Source: Collinsella aerofaciens | GTDB taxonomy: Bacteria; Actinomycetota; Coriobacteriia; Coriobacteriales; Coriobacteriaceae | Direction of reading: 5' to 3' | Assembly: GCF_018785245.1 (NCBI RefSeq) | Contig: NZ_WQPL01000038.1 | Coordinates: forward strand, 1-57,594 | DNA: 57,594 nucleotides | Shown here: piece after piece, positions 49,184 through 57,526 of the stretch | How positions within the stretch are numbered: position 1 is the stretch's first letter | How the letters are laid out: every line of letters starts with the position of its first letter | The notes under the pieces: generated by a model | Database searches by the model: none | Told to the model about the DNA's origin: nothing | The model's input: only the letters and a program-made list of their open reading frames with translations | Position numbers and translations under genes: made by a program

Positions 49184-50255
49184 TGAGTATGTGATCCCGG
49201 AGCACTACGAGGATCTCACTCCTGCTCCGCAGCTCGACCAGAAGACCCTCAACAAGATGGCTTGGCGCTCCTGCTTCCTGCAGGCATCGTTCAACTACGA
49301 GCGCATGCAGGCCGCTGGCTGGCTCTACTCCATCATCCCCGGTCTGGAGAAGATCCACACCAACAAGAACGACCTCGCGGCTTCCATGAGCCACAACCTG
49401 GAGTTCTTCAACACCCACCCGTTCCTTGTCACCTTTGTTATGGGCATCGTGCTTTCGCTCGAGCAGAACAAGGTTGACATCCCCACGATCCGCGCCGTCC
49501 GCGTCGCCGCAATGGGCCCGCTCGGTGGTATCGGTGACGCCCTGTTCTGGCTGACGCTTGTGCCTATCACGGCCGGCATCACCTCCAACATGGCCATCAA
49601 CGGCAACGCCGCTGCACCGATCATCTTCCTGGTGATCTTCAACGTCGTCCAGTTCGCTCTGCGCTTCTGGCTCATGAACTGGTCCTACAAGCTTGGCACC
49701 AGCGCTATTGACGCTCTGACCGCCAACATGCAGGCCTTCACGCGTGCCGCTTCCATCATGGGCGTCTTCGTCGTCGGTTGCCTGGTCGTCACCATGGGTG
49801 GCACCCAGATCAACCTCCAGATCCCCAACGGCACCACCCGTGGCCTCTCCGCTACTACCGTGATCGTCTCCGAGAAGGAGGCCGAGAACTTCACCGGTAT
49901 GGAGGGTATTGATACCGAGACCGCTGAGGCCGGTACCATCGCCATGACCGATGAGGACGGCAACGCCCTCACCGCTTCCGATGCCGACGGCAACGCTGTC
50001 GAGTGCGGCGTCACCGATCTGGGCAACGGCATGGAGTCCGTTACCTACGGCACCGTCACCGAGGATCCGGTCAACTTCTCTGTTGCCGACACCCTCAACA
50101 CCATCGTCCCGAAGCTCGTCCCGCTTATGCTTACGCTGCTGCTTTACTACATGTTCGCTAAGCACAGCTGGACCCCGACCAAGGGCATTCTCCTGCTCTT
50201 CGTCCTTGGCATCCTGGGCGCTGGCCCGCTTGGTCTCTGGCCGAGCATCTGGTAA
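49173..50255 (+). CDS. PTS mannose/GalNAc-type EIID with acidic insertion
   Basis: The EIID permease partner has the family start MAWRSCFLQASFNYERMQAAGW and SMSHNLEFFNTHPFLVTFVMG. At 360 residues it is longer than the usual 270-300 because of an acidic, Thr/Asp/Gly-rich stretch at about 225-305, between two membrane segments, with a near repeat (TDEDGNALTASDADGNAVE). ATG 49173 lies inside the EIIC gene, with GGAG about 10 nt upstream, so translation is coupled. A strong terminator ends the operon. Confidence 0.92.
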   Translation: MASNEYVIPEHYEDLTPAPQLDQKTLNKMAWRSCFLQASFNYERMQAAGWLYSIIPGLEKIHTNKNDLAASMSHNLEFFNTHPFLVTFVMGIVLSLEQNKVDIPTIRAVRVAAMGPLGGIGDALFWLTLVPITAGITSNMAINGNAAAPIIFLVIFNVVQFALRFWLMNWSYKLGTSAIDALTANMQAFTRAASIMGVFVVGCLVVTMGGTQINLQIPNGTTRGLSATTVIVSEKEAENFTGMEGIDTETAEAGTIAMTDEDGNALTASDADGNAVECGVTDLGNGMESVTYGTVTEDPVNFSVADTLNTIVPKLVPLMLTLLLYYMFAKHSWTPTKGILLLFVLGILGAGPLGLWPSIW

Positions 50256-50321
50256 GGCTCTAGCTTGAGGGGTGTGTCCCTACGCGGCTCACACCCCGAC
50301 CCCTTAAGCCATGTGTATGTT

Positions 50322-50360
50322 AAAAGCCGCGTGCTCGAAAGAGCGCGCGGCTTTTGTTTT
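50322..50360 (+). terminator. Rho-independent terminator of the PTS operon
   Basis: AAAAGCCGCG (50322-50331) pairs with CGCGGCTTTT (50345-50354), followed by GTTTTC. Confidence 0.85.
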
Positions 50361-50361
50361 C

Positions 50362-50391
50362 TTGTTGATTCGGGTGTGGCAGACAGATAAT
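50362..50391 (+). promoter_or_regulatory. Promoter of the GalNAc-region GntR gene
   Basis: TTGTTG (50362-50367) and GATAAT (50386-50391) with an 18-nt spacer lie 48 nt before the ATG. No TGGT-N4-ACCA site is seen here, so autoregulation by the same operator is not supported. Confidence 0.45.
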
Positions 50392-50439
50392 GCTAAACAC
50401 CCAAGGTGGTAGCCGAGTTTGAGAAAATGGGAGGATAGG

Positions 50440-51171
50440 ATGGCGATCGGAGCGCGTAAGCAACCGCTGTACGATCAGCTGGTCGATATTCTGACCGAAA
50501 AGATTGACCATGAATATCGCGCCGGTGACATGATTCCTTCCGAGCGCGAACTTTCGGAGCGCTATGGTCTCTCGCGCACTACGGTACGCCTGGCTCTGCA
50601 GGAACTGGAGCGTTTAGGACTGGTGGTTCGGCAGCACGGTCGCGGTACCTTTGTGACCGACCGTTCGGCAAAAGCAACCAATCTTATGCAGTCCTACAGC
50701 TTTACCGAGCAGATGCGCGCGATGGGTCGAGAACCCGAGACCACGATTCTCGAGTTTTGCGAGATGGAGGCCGATAAGAATCTGGCCGAGCATATGGGAT
50801 TGCGCATCGGTGATCGCATTTTTAAGCTCAAGCGCCTTCGTTCTGCCGACAATATGCCCATGATGGTCGAACGCAGCTATCTACCGGTTCGTCAATTTCT
50901 GTCCCTAAAGCGACCGCTGTTGGAGCGTAAGCCGCTTTACGATGTGATTGAGCAGGACTTTCAGCAAAAGATTCGCGTGGCCGAAGAGGAGTTCTATGCG
51001 AGCATAGCCCGTCCCACCGATGCCCACCTTTTGGGAATTGTCGAGGGCTCGCCTGTGCTCGATTTGGTCAGGACTACATATAACGAGTCAAACGAGGTTG
51101 TGGAGTATACACTCTCGGTTGCTCGTGCCGATCAGTTTAAATACAAGGTTTACCACCAGCGTAGCGACTAG
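50440..51171 (+). CDS. GntR-family regulator (HutC/UTRA type) of the GalNAc-type region
   Basis: The 243-residue regulator has the winged helix RELSERYGLSRTTVRLALQELERLGLVVRQHGRGTF and a UTRA domain. It lies between the PTS operon and agaS. TGGT-N4-ACCA palindromes in front of both are the best candidates for its binding sites. The effector is probably a phosphorylated amino sugar. ATG 50440 has GGGAGG upstream; an in-frame ATG seven codons earlier has no ribosome site. Confidence 0.92.
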   Translation: MAIGARKQPLYDQLVDILTEKIDHEYRAGDMIPSERELSERYGLSRTTVRLALQELERLGLVVRQHGRGTFVTDRSAKATNLMQSYSFTEQMRAMGREPETTILEFCEMEADKNLAEHMGLRIGDRIFKLKRLRSADNMPMMVERSYLPVRQFLSLKRPLLERKPLYDVIEQDFQQKIRVAEEEFYASIARPTDAHLLGIVEGSPVLDLVRTTYNESNEVVEYTLSVARADQFKYKVYHQRSD

Positions 51172-51211
51172 TGTTCGCATTGTTTCCATATGATGATTCT
51201 TTGCATTTAAC

Positions 51212-51246
51212 TGGTTACTACCAGATAACCAACCGAAGTGTATAAT
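51212..51246 (+). promoter_or_regulatory. agaS promoter and GntR-type operator
   Basis: TGGTTACTACCA (51212-51223) lies in the -35 region of a consensus -10 TATAAT (51241-51246); no good -35 hexamer is visible. Binding there would block RNA polymerase. The same 12 bases occur before the PTS operon (46920-46931). Confidence 0.65.
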
Positions 51247-51285
51247 TGCACGTCAGAGGTTTACTTCTAGAGAGAGGTATTAGAA

Positions 51286-52452
51286 ATGTTCGAGAAGAGT
51301 GTCGAGGAGCTCACCGAGCTCGGCGCCCAGATCACCACGGCCGAGATTGCTCAGCAGCCCGAGCTTTGGCGTGATACGCTCAACATCTATCGCGAGAACA
51401 AGGAGGCCATCGAGGCCTTTCTGGCCGAGGCTCGCGCTATGGGCGAGGGCCGTCTGTCCGTTGTCTTCACCGGTGCCGGTACGTCCGACTACGTTGGCGA
51501 TACCTGCGCCCCGTACCTGCGTCACGCTGGCAACACTGATCTCTACGACTTTAAGCCCATCGCCACGACCGATATCGTGAGCGCCCCGCGCGACTTCCTG
51601 CGCGCCGAGGATCCCACGCTCGTGGTTTCCTTTGCCCGCTCTGGCAACAGCCCCGAGAGCCTTGCCGCCGTTGCCGTTGCCAAGGAGCTCGTCCACAACG
51701 TCAAGTTCCTCAACATCACCTGCGCTCCCGAGGGCAAGCTCGCCGTCGAGTCTGCCGATGATCCTAACGCGCTGACGCTGCTCATTCCGCGCGCCAACGA
51801 CAAGGGCTTCGCCATGACCGGCTCTTATTCCTGCATGACCCTGCTCTCCACCCTAATTTTCGACACTGCCTCCGACGAGCAGAAGGCCGAGTGGGTCGAG
51901 ACCATCGCCAAGATGGGCGAGGAGGTTATCGCTCGCGAGTCCGAGGTCGCCGATTACCTCGCTGGCGACTTCAACCGCGTGACCTACTTGGGTTCTGGCT
52001 CCTTCGGTGGCCTTGCCCAGGAGAGCCAGCTCAAGATCCTCGAGCTTGCTCACGGTCTGGTCGCTACTTCTTACGACACCTCCATGGGCTATCGTCACGG
52101 ACCTAAGTCCTTCGTCGACGATAAGACGCTCGTCTTCGTGTTCGTCAACAACGACGCCTACACCCGTCAGTACGACATCGACATCCTCAATGAGATCGGT
52201 GGCGACGATATCGCTCAGCACACCATCGCCGTTCAGCAGGAAGGTGCCACCGTCTATGAGGGTGAGTCCTTCACCTTTAAGGGCTACGAGGCGCTTCCCG
52301 AGGGCTACCTTGCGCTGCCGTTCGTGATGTTTGCCCAGGCTATCAGCCTGCTCAACTCCGTGCGCGTGGGCAACACGCCCGATACGCCGAGCCCCACCGG
52401 CACGGTCAACCGCGTGGTTAAGGGCGTGACGATTCACCCCTTCACCGCTTAA
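51286..52452 (+). CDS. agaS: AgaS-family SIS-domain sugar isomerase/deaminase
   Basis: AgaS converts galactosamine 6-phosphate to tagatose 6-phosphate with release of ammonia. This 388-residue protein has two SIS domains: FTGAGTSDYVGD, VSFARSGNSPESLAA and the second SIS segment YLGSGSFGGLAQESQLKILELAHG, plus the late SMGYRHGPKSF. With nagA directly after and a LacC-like kinase further on, the GalNAc pathway is the best reading. AGAGAGG precedes the ATG. A strong terminator separates it from nagA. Confidence 0.92.
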   Translation: MFEKSVEELTELGAQITTAEIAQQPELWRDTLNIYRENKEAIEAFLAEARAMGEGRLSVVFTGAGTSDYVGDTCAPYLRHAGNTDLYDFKPIATTDIVSAPRDFLRAEDPTLVVSFARSGNSPESLAAVAVAKELVHNVKFLNITCAPEGKLAVESADDPNALTLLIPRANDKGFAMTGSYSCMTLLSTLIFDTASDEQKAEWVETIAKMGEEVIARESEVADYLAGDFNRVTYLGSGSFGGLAQESQLKILELAHGLVATSYDTSMGYRHGPKSFVDDKTLVFVFVNNDAYTRQYDIDILNEIGGDDIAQHTIAVQQEGATVYEGESFTFKGYEALPEGYLALPFVMFAQAISLLNSVRVGNTPDTPSPTGTVNRVVKGVTIHPFTA

Positions 52453-52470
52453 TCGCGTCCCCCTGTAAGG

Positions 52471-52508
52471 GCGCCCGTCCGCTCATAACGGCGGGCGGGC
52501 GCTTTTTG
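52471..52508 (+). terminator. Rho-independent terminator after agaS
   Basis: GCGCCCGTCCGC (52471-52482) pairs with GCGGGCGGGCGC (52491-52502) with one mismatch, followed by five T. Confidence 0.88.
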
Positions 52509-52569
52509 TTTTACGTGAGCTGGGTATAAGCATCACTACAGTCAACTGCTTTAGAAGCAAGGAGTGCAT

Positions 52570-53739
52570 ATGAGCACGTACGCAATTAAGGCTGACAAGT
52601 TCTTCTTGCCAGCAGGCCCGCAACTGGGCGGCTATCTTATGGTCGAGGATGGCGTCTTTGGCGCCTGGCAGGCCGACGAGCCCTCTTGCGAGATTATGGA
52701 CTACACGGGATCGTGGATCGCACCGGGTATGGTCGATACTCACATCCATGGCTTCTACAACCACTCAACTACCGATAACGATCCCGAGGGCATCGATATC
52801 AGCTCGACCGAGCTCGCCCGTCGCGGCACCACCAGCTGGCTGCCCACGACGTTCACCGATGGCGTCGAGCAGATCAAGGACGCCTGCGCCGCCATCGCTC
52901 AGGCGGACGAGCGTCGCGGCCCCGACTTCTGCGGTGCTCGCATTCAGGGTATCTACCTGGAAGGCCCCTTCTTTACCATGAAGCACGTGGGTGCGCAGAA
53001 CCCCGCTTACCTGATCGATCCCTCCGAGGAGGTCTTCGATCAGTGGCAGGAGGCTGCGGGTGGTCGCATCGTTAAGAGCGCCATGGCGGCCGAGCGCGAC
53101 GGTGCCGCTGCTTATGCGGCTGCTCTGAATGCCAAGGGTGTGGTGACCAGCATCGGTCACTCCGACGCCACCTACGATGAGTGCATCGCCGCCATCAACG
53201 CCGGTGCCAGCTGCTTTACGCATACCTATAACGGTCAGCGCGGGCTGCATCACCGTGAGCCCGGTGTCGTGGGCGCTGCCATGTCCACGCCCGAGACCTA
53301 CGCCGAGATCATCTGTGACGGCAAGCACGTTAACCCTGCCGCCATCAAGGCGCTGCTGCAGGCAAAGGGCTGGCAACACACGGTGCTCATCACTGACTGC
53401 CTGGGTTGCGGCGGCATGCCCGAGGGCAGCTACACCAGTGGTGGCATGGACGTCATCATGAAGGACAACCTGTGCTGGCTCGCCGACGGCAAGAGCATTG
53501 CCGGCTCGGTGCTCACGCTTGCCCAGGGCGTCAAGAACATCGTTGACTGGGGCATCGCCAGCGCCGATATCGCCATTCGCATGGCAACCGAGGTGCCGGC
53601 ACGCTCCGCGCACATCGAGGATAAGTGCGGCAGCATCATGCCGGGTCGCGACGCCGACTTTGTCGTGTTCGACCATGAGCTTACCCTCGTCGAGACGTAT
53701 GTTGGCGGCCAGAGCGTCGGCAACGCCTTTACCGAGTAA
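52570..53739 (+). CDS. nagA: N-acetylglucosamine/galactosamine-6-phosphate deacetylase
   Basis: The 389-residue amidohydrolase removes the acetyl group from GlcNAc-6-P or GalNAc-6-P. Metal and catalytic motifs are HIHG (DTHIHGFYNH), EGPFFTMKHVGAQN, GHSDATYDEC, HTYNGQRGLHHREPG, and ITDCLGCGGM. The end DKCGSIMPGRDADFVVFD is the typical amidohydrolase tail. ATG 52570 has AAGGAG 5 nt upstream. A -10-like TATAAG (52525-52530) could give it its own promoter. A broken second copy of its 3' end lies at 56485-56604. Confidence 0.94.
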   Translation: MSTYAIKADKFFLPAGPQLGGYLMVEDGVFGAWQADEPSCEIMDYTGSWIAPGMVDTHIHGFYNHSTTDNDPEGIDISSTELARRGTTSWLPTTFTDGVEQIKDACAAIAQADERRGPDFCGARIQGIYLEGPFFTMKHVGAQNPAYLIDPSEEVFDQWQEAAGGRIVKSAMAAERDGAAAYAAALNAKGVVTSIGHSDATYDECIAAINAGASCFTHTYNGQRGLHHREPGVVGAAMSTPETYAEIICDGKHVNPAAIKALLQAKGWQHTVLITDCLGCGGMPEGSYTSGGMDVIMKDNLCWLADGKSIAGSVLTLAQGVKNIVDWGIASADIAIRMATEVPARSAHIEDKCGSIMPGRDADFVVFDHELTLVETYVGGQSVGNAFTE

Positions 53740-53745
53740 CGATAG

Positions 53746-53783
53746 AAAAAGACGGCGGGCCCGAATCTGCTCGGACCCGCCGT
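53746..53783 (-). terminator. Terminator between nagA and the flavodoxin gene
   Basis: ACGGCGGG (53752-53759) pairs with CCCGCCGT (53776-53783). A TTTTTC tract follows on the minus strand, so it should end the flavodoxin transcript; it may also slow nagA transcription. Confidence 0.75.
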
Positions 53784-53814
53784 ATGGGTTAAACGCTCAA
53801 AAGCACCTTCACAG

Positions 53815-54399
53815 TTACAGCTTGTTAGCGATCTTCTTTGCCGTGCGCTTGACGCCGGCCACCAGGCCTCCTGCAGGATGCTCCTTCTCGTATGCTAGAC
53901 GCTTCTCGCGCTTGGCGTACTCTTCGACGATGATATCGCCATATTCGTCTTCGATCTTGTCGAAAAAGTCGACGGCGCCCTTAATTTCCTCAGCGGTCGG
54001 GTGTCCCTTTTGGACACCGCCGGCGAGTTTGAACGGCCCCCACGTATCAAAGCCGGGGCAGCCGTAGACACCCATAAAGATGGCCTGCCTCATGCGGCAG
54101 ATGCCATCGATATCCTTGCCGTACCACTTGTTTTTGCCACCGTAGGTCATAAGGCCAAACACCTTGTCCTGCGGCTGCAGCACGTTCGTGAGCACGCGTG
54201 CCATGTCCTTGTCGATCTCGGAGTAATAGATGCCCGTGGCGACACCGATCAGATGATATTCGTGCAGGTCGGGGTACTCGTTTTTACCGAGCGCCTTGAC
54301 GTCGAGGGTATCGATCTCGGGGTGTGCCTCGACGATGGCGTCCACGAGCTTTTTCGTATTGCCGTGATGGCGCGAGGCATAGAGGATGATAGTTCGCAT
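53815..54399 (-). CDS. Flavodoxin domain protein
   Basis: This 194-residue protein carries the flavodoxin FMN phosphate loop ASRHHGNT near residues 8-15, the later VATGIYYSEID and FGLMTYGGKNKWY segments, and a basic C-terminal extension of about 25 residues ending in AKKIANKL. It should carry electrons using FMN; partners are not known. The start at 54399 is chosen with AAGG upstream on the minus strand, while in-frame codons up to 54429 add no flavodoxin-like sequence. It lies inside the sugar region on the opposite strand and appears unrelated to the pathway. Confidence 0.85.
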   Translation of the reverse strand: MRTIILYASRHHGNTKKLVDAIVEAHPEIDTLDVKALGKNEYPDLHEYHLIGVATGIYYSEIDKDMARVLTNVLQPQDKVFGLMTYGGKNKWYGKDIDGICRMRQAIFMGVYGCPGFDTWGPFKLAGGVQKGHPTAEEIKGAVDFFDKIEDEYGDIIVEEYAKREKRLAYEKEHPAGGLVAGVKRTAKKIANKL

Positions 54400-54555
54400 A
54401 AGAAGGCCTTTCAGCTGTAATTGCATCAATGTCTGTATGGTACCCCGTTACATGGCTGGGATACCGAACGCATCGATGAACGTGCGGGTTTGTCCTTTGG
54501 TTAGGGCCGAGACGGGTACTTGCGAGCAAAAAGCAGTTGTTCGAAAGGATGGGCA

Positions 54556-55437
54556 ATGGAATACGCTCTCTCCAACGATTCGATTTCTATTAAGGTGTCC
54601 ACGGCCGGTGGTTCGTTTACCTCGATCGAGGCCGGAGGTCGCGAGTATCTGTGGCAGGGCGATCCCGCCGTGTGGTCCGGCCAGGCACCGATTTGCTTCC
54701 CGATTTGCGGAGGCTTGCGCGATAACAACGCCATGACGTTTGCCGGGCATCATGTAAAGCTCGCTCGCCACGGCTTTGCGCGCAAGCAGGAGTGGAAGCT
54801 GTTGAGCCAAAGCGCAAACGAGCTGGCTATGTGCCTGGCATCCGAGGATAACGCCGCGCTGCTGAGCGATTATCCGTACCCGTTTAAGCTTGTCGCCCGC
54901 TATACGCTCGAGGACGCTGCCGTGCGCGTTTCCTACGAGGTCACCAACGAGGGAACCGAGGACATGCCGTTCTTTATCGGCGGTCATCCCGGCTTTAGGT
55001 GTCCGCTCGATGAGGGCGAGGCCTATACGGACTACGAGTTGCGCTTTGAGAAGGACGAAGCTGCTGAGCTTTGCACTGCCGTCCCTTCGACTGGCTTGAT
55101 TGACGTGACCAACCGCTCCAAGAACCCCATGGTGGGAAAGACGCTGCCTCTGTCGCATGAGCTCTTCGATTTTGCGGAGACCATCTTTGACGTGCTCGAG
55201 AGTCGTCAGGTCACGCTTTCCAAGAAGGGTGAGGACAAGGGCGTTCGCCTAAGCTTTGAGGGTTTCCCATATCTCATTGTGTGGAGCAAGCCCGAGGGCG
55301 ATTTTGTGGCGGTTGAGCCCTGGGGCGGCCTTTCGACCTGCTCCGATGAGGACGACGTGCTTGAGCATAAGCGCGGCTGCCTTGTCGCCAAGCCCAAGGA
55401 GACCGTCGTTCGCTCGTTCACGATTGAGATTCTGTAG
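54556..55437 (+). CDS. LacX-like aldose 1-epimerase
   Basis: The 293-residue protein is a galactose-mutarotase fold with the LacX-type active-site segments LARHGFARKQEW, FFIGGHPGFRCPL and the late Glu in AVEPWGGLSTCSDE. It equilibrates sugar anomers. LacX is found in tagatose-6-phosphate pathway operons of lactic acid bacteria, which suits the neighbouring LacC-like kinase. GAAAGGATGGG precedes ATG 54556. It starts a group with the kinase (59 nt between them). Confidence 0.86.
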   Translation: MEYALSNDSISIKVSTAGGSFTSIEAGGREYLWQGDPAVWSGQAPICFPICGGLRDNNAMTFAGHHVKLARHGFARKQEWKLLSQSANELAMCLASEDNAALLSDYPYPFKLVARYTLEDAAVRVSYEVTNEGTEDMPFFIGGHPGFRCPLDEGEAYTDYELRFEKDEAAELCTAVPSTGLIDVTNRSKNPMVGKTLPLSHELFDFAETIFDVLESRQVTLSKKGEDKGVRLSFEGFPYLIVWSKPEGDFVAVEPWGGLSTCSDEDDVLEHKRGCLVAKPKETVVRSFTIEIL

Positions 55438-55496
55438 TCGCATGTAGCCAATTCGTTTTGCAAGGCATAAGGAGCCTGCGAGATAAGGAGCTAGAA

Positions 55497-56432
55497 ATGA
55501 TCCTCACCGTTACGATGAACCCGTCTGTCGATACGCGCTATCAGCTCGATGAGCTCATGATCGACGACGTCAACCGCGTGACGCCCGAAAAGACCGCCGG
55601 CGGTAAGGGCCTCAACGTGGCCCGCGTCCTGGGCCAGCTGGGCGACGATGTCGTGGCAACCGGCTTGCTTGGTGGTCATATGGGCGCCTATATGGCCGAG
55701 CTCATGGATGCCAATGGCATTAAGAATGATTTTGTGCCCATCAAGGGCGAGACCCGCATCTGCCTCAACATCCTTCATGCTGGCAACCAGACCGAGCTGC
55801 TCGAGAGCGGCCCGACGATTGCCCCCGAGGAGCTCGATGCCTTTACCGCCAAGTTTACCGAGCTTGCGGGTAAGGCCGATGTCGTTACCATCTCGGGTTC
55901 GCTGCCCCGCGGCGTCGAGGCGGACTACTACGCCAAGATCACGGGCATTGCCGAGAACGCCGGCGCCAAGGTGCTGCTCGATACCTCGGGTGCTTCGCTC
56001 GAGGCCGCCCTTAAGTCCGAAATTAAGCCCGAGCTGGTCAAGCCTAACCTGACCGAGATCAACGGCCTTCTGGGCACGAGCTTTACCACCGACGATGTGG
56101 ACGAGCTCCGCGCCGCGCTCGCTTCTGACGCCCGCTTCTCCGATATCCCCTGGGTCGTCGTGTCCATGGGCGCTGCCGGCTCCGTGGGCTTCCACAATGG
56201 CCGTGCGTTCCGCGCGAAGACGCCCGATATCCCTGCCGTTAACGCCACGGGCTCTGGCGATTCGACCATTGCCGGCTTCGCACATGCGATCGCTGCTGGC
56301 GCGGATGACGAGACGGTCCTGCGTACCGCCAACACCTGCGGCAAGCTCAATGCCATGGATCCCATGACTGGCCACTTGGTTATGGATCGTTGGGACGAGG
56401 TTTACAACGGCGTTGTCGTGACCGAGCTGTAG
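55497..56432 (+). CDS. Tagatose-6-phosphate kinase/1-phosphofructokinase family
   Basis: The 311-residue PfkB-type sugar kinase has TVTMNPSVDTRYQLDEL, the substrate-site GGKGLNVARVLGQLG, TISGSLPRGVEA and the ATP/catalytic-site NATGSGDSTIAGFAHAI with the catalytic Asp. It would phosphorylate tagatose 6-phosphate, fitting AgaS, or fructose 1-phosphate; context favours LacC. ATG 55497 has AAGGAG 6 nt upstream. A tagatose-bisphosphate aldolase gene is not seen. Confidence 0.88.
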   Translation: MILTVTMNPSVDTRYQLDELMIDDVNRVTPEKTAGGKGLNVARVLGQLGDDVVATGLLGGHMGAYMAELMDANGIKNDFVPIKGETRICLNILHAGNQTELLESGPTIAPEELDAFTAKFTELAGKADVVTISGSLPRGVEADYYAKITGIAENAGAKVLLDTSGASLEAALKSEIKPELVKPNLTEINGLLGTSFTTDDVDELRAALASDARFSDIPWVVVSMGAAGSVGFHNGRAFRAKTPDIPAVNATGSGDSTIAGFAHAIAAGADDETVLRTANTCGKLNAMDPMTGHLVMDRWDEVYNGVVVTEL

Positions 56433-56484
56433 GAGCTTGTGCAGCGGCCTCGGCATCGGTTGTTTGCTTGTGGTTGGAGCCGAC

Positions 56485-56604
56485 GACAAGTGCAGTAGCA
56501 TTATGCCGGGGCGCGACGCCGACACTGTCGTGTTCAATCCCGACCTTACCCTGGTCGAGACGCATGTGGGTGGCAACAGCGTCGGTAATGCGTTTGCCGA
56601 GTAG
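56485..56604 (+). pseudogene. Remnant of a second nagA (C-terminal end)
   Basis: Reading from 56485 gives DKCSSIMPGRDADTVVFNPD and continues to a TAG at 56602. It matches the last 39 residues of the NagA encoded at 52570-53739 at 31 of 39 positions, including the stop position. Nothing upstream of 56485 matches, so only the 3' end remains, between the kinase gene and the YhcH-family gene. It is too diverged to be a recent copy of nagA. Confidence 0.85.
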
Positions 56605-56636
56605 CCGCCAAAGAAACGATCCGAGAGGGGATTTAG

Positions 56637-57110
56637 ATGATTTACGGTGCATTGGGCGATATCGAGGAGTACCGTGGAATGCTCAAGGGCCTCGACGTGC
56701 TGATCGATTGGCTCGAGGAGAACGATCCGGCGAAGCTCGAGGTCGGCAGCCATCCGATTCTGGGCGACAAGGTCTTTGCGAACGTCATGGCTCCCACGAC
56801 GCGTCCCGAAGCCGAGGCTCACTATGAGACGCATCAGCGCTATCACGACCTGCAGATCGACGTCGAGGGTCGCGAGGCCTTTAAGGTTGCCACGGGCAGC
56901 CTGACGCTGGTCCAGGAGTTCGACGAGAAGGACGACTACGATCTGGTCGATTCCGACGCCTCGATCGCCGGCGATCTTGCTGACGACAAGTTTGCGCTGT
57001 TTGTTGCCGGCGAGCCTCACATGCCCACGCTCGAGTTCCCGGGCGATGGCGCGCAGCCGGTCAAGAAGATTTGCTTTAAGCTGCTTGCAGATGCTTACTG
57101 GGAGGAGTAG
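56637..57110 (+). CDS. YhcH/YjgK/YiaL (DUF386) family protein
   Basis: The 157-residue cupin-like protein has the DUF386 pattern MIYGALGDIEEY, the metal-site stretch YETHQRYHDLQIDVEG and a late PHMPTLE. Family members are found in sugar-acid and sialic-acid catabolic operons and are thought to act on sugars, possibly as sugar epimerases; the exact reaction is unclear. GAGAGGGGA lies 5 nt before the ATG. It ends with a strong hairpin terminator. It appears to belong with the amino-sugar genes upstream. Confidence 0.85.
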   Translation: MIYGALGDIEEYRGMLKGLDVLIDWLEENDPAKLEVGSHPILGDKVFANVMAPTTRPEAEAHYETHQRYHDLQIDVEGREAFKVATGSLTLVQEFDEKDDYDLVDSDASIAGDLADDKFALFVAGEPHMPTLEFPGDGAQPVKKICFKLLADAYWEE

Positions 57111-57170
57111 CGCGCTGCTCGGCTGAGCTGTTCGTGTTGCGAGCGTTATCCCTTGGGGGAGCTCGCTTGG

Positions 57171-57218
57171 GCCCCGCTGAACGCGGTTCCTTTGGGGATT
57201 GCGGTTGGCGGGGCTTTT
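57171..57218 (+). terminator. Terminator after the YhcH-family gene
   Basis: GCCCCGC (57171-57177) pairs with GCGGGGC (57208-57214), followed by TTTTG. The loop is long and may fold further. Confidence 0.65.
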
Positions 57219-57284
57219 GTTGAGTAGGGGAGTTTCCGGCGGCGTTGTGCTTGGATTGGCGGATGCGCGCCCGAAATCGGCAAC

Positions 57285-57306
57285 AAAAAAGCCGCCCGAA
57301 GGCGGC
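57285..57306 (-). terminator. tRNA-Thr terminator
   Basis: On the minus strand GCCGCC-TTCG-GGCGGC is followed by TTTTTT (57285-57290), 13 nt after the tRNA 3' end. Confidence 0.9.
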
Positions 57307-57318
57307 TATCTTGTGCAA

Positions 57319-57394
57319 TGGAGCCAGCGACCGGGCTCGAACCGGTGACCCCCGCTTTACGAGAGCGGTGCTCTACCAACTGAGCTACGCTGGC
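57319..57394 (-). tRNA. tRNA-Thr (anticodon CGU)
   Basis: The minus strand gives a cloverleaf of 76 nt including encoded CCA: acceptor GCCAGCG/CGCTGGC, D-arm with AGCTCAGTTGGTAGAGC, anticodon loop CTCGTAA (CGT, reading ACG), and T-arm GGTTCGAGCC. Discriminator base is U. A terminator follows its 3' end and a promoter precedes it. Confidence 0.96.
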
Positions 57395-57433
57395 GGCCAT
57401 GTGGTGACGCAACTGAGGCGTCAACGGCTGTCT

Positions 57434-57462
57434 ATGATACGGGACATCGCACATCCGCGCAA
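57434..57462 (-). promoter_or_regulatory. tRNA-Thr promoter
   Basis: On the minus strand, TTGCGC (57457-57462) and TATCAT (57434-57439) are separated by 17 nt. RNA would start about 33 nt before the mature tRNA. Confidence 0.65.
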
Positions 57463-57526
57463 GTGTTCTGAGGGCTTTTCTCACTTTAAATGCACTACCT
57501 TGATTATCGACTTTATCCGAACACCT

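Noticed and set aside
53740-53814. Stem between nagA and flavodoxin as a member of the REP-like set
   Set aside because: It behaves as a normal terminator with a T-tract on the minus strand and lacks the GGGAC loop motif.
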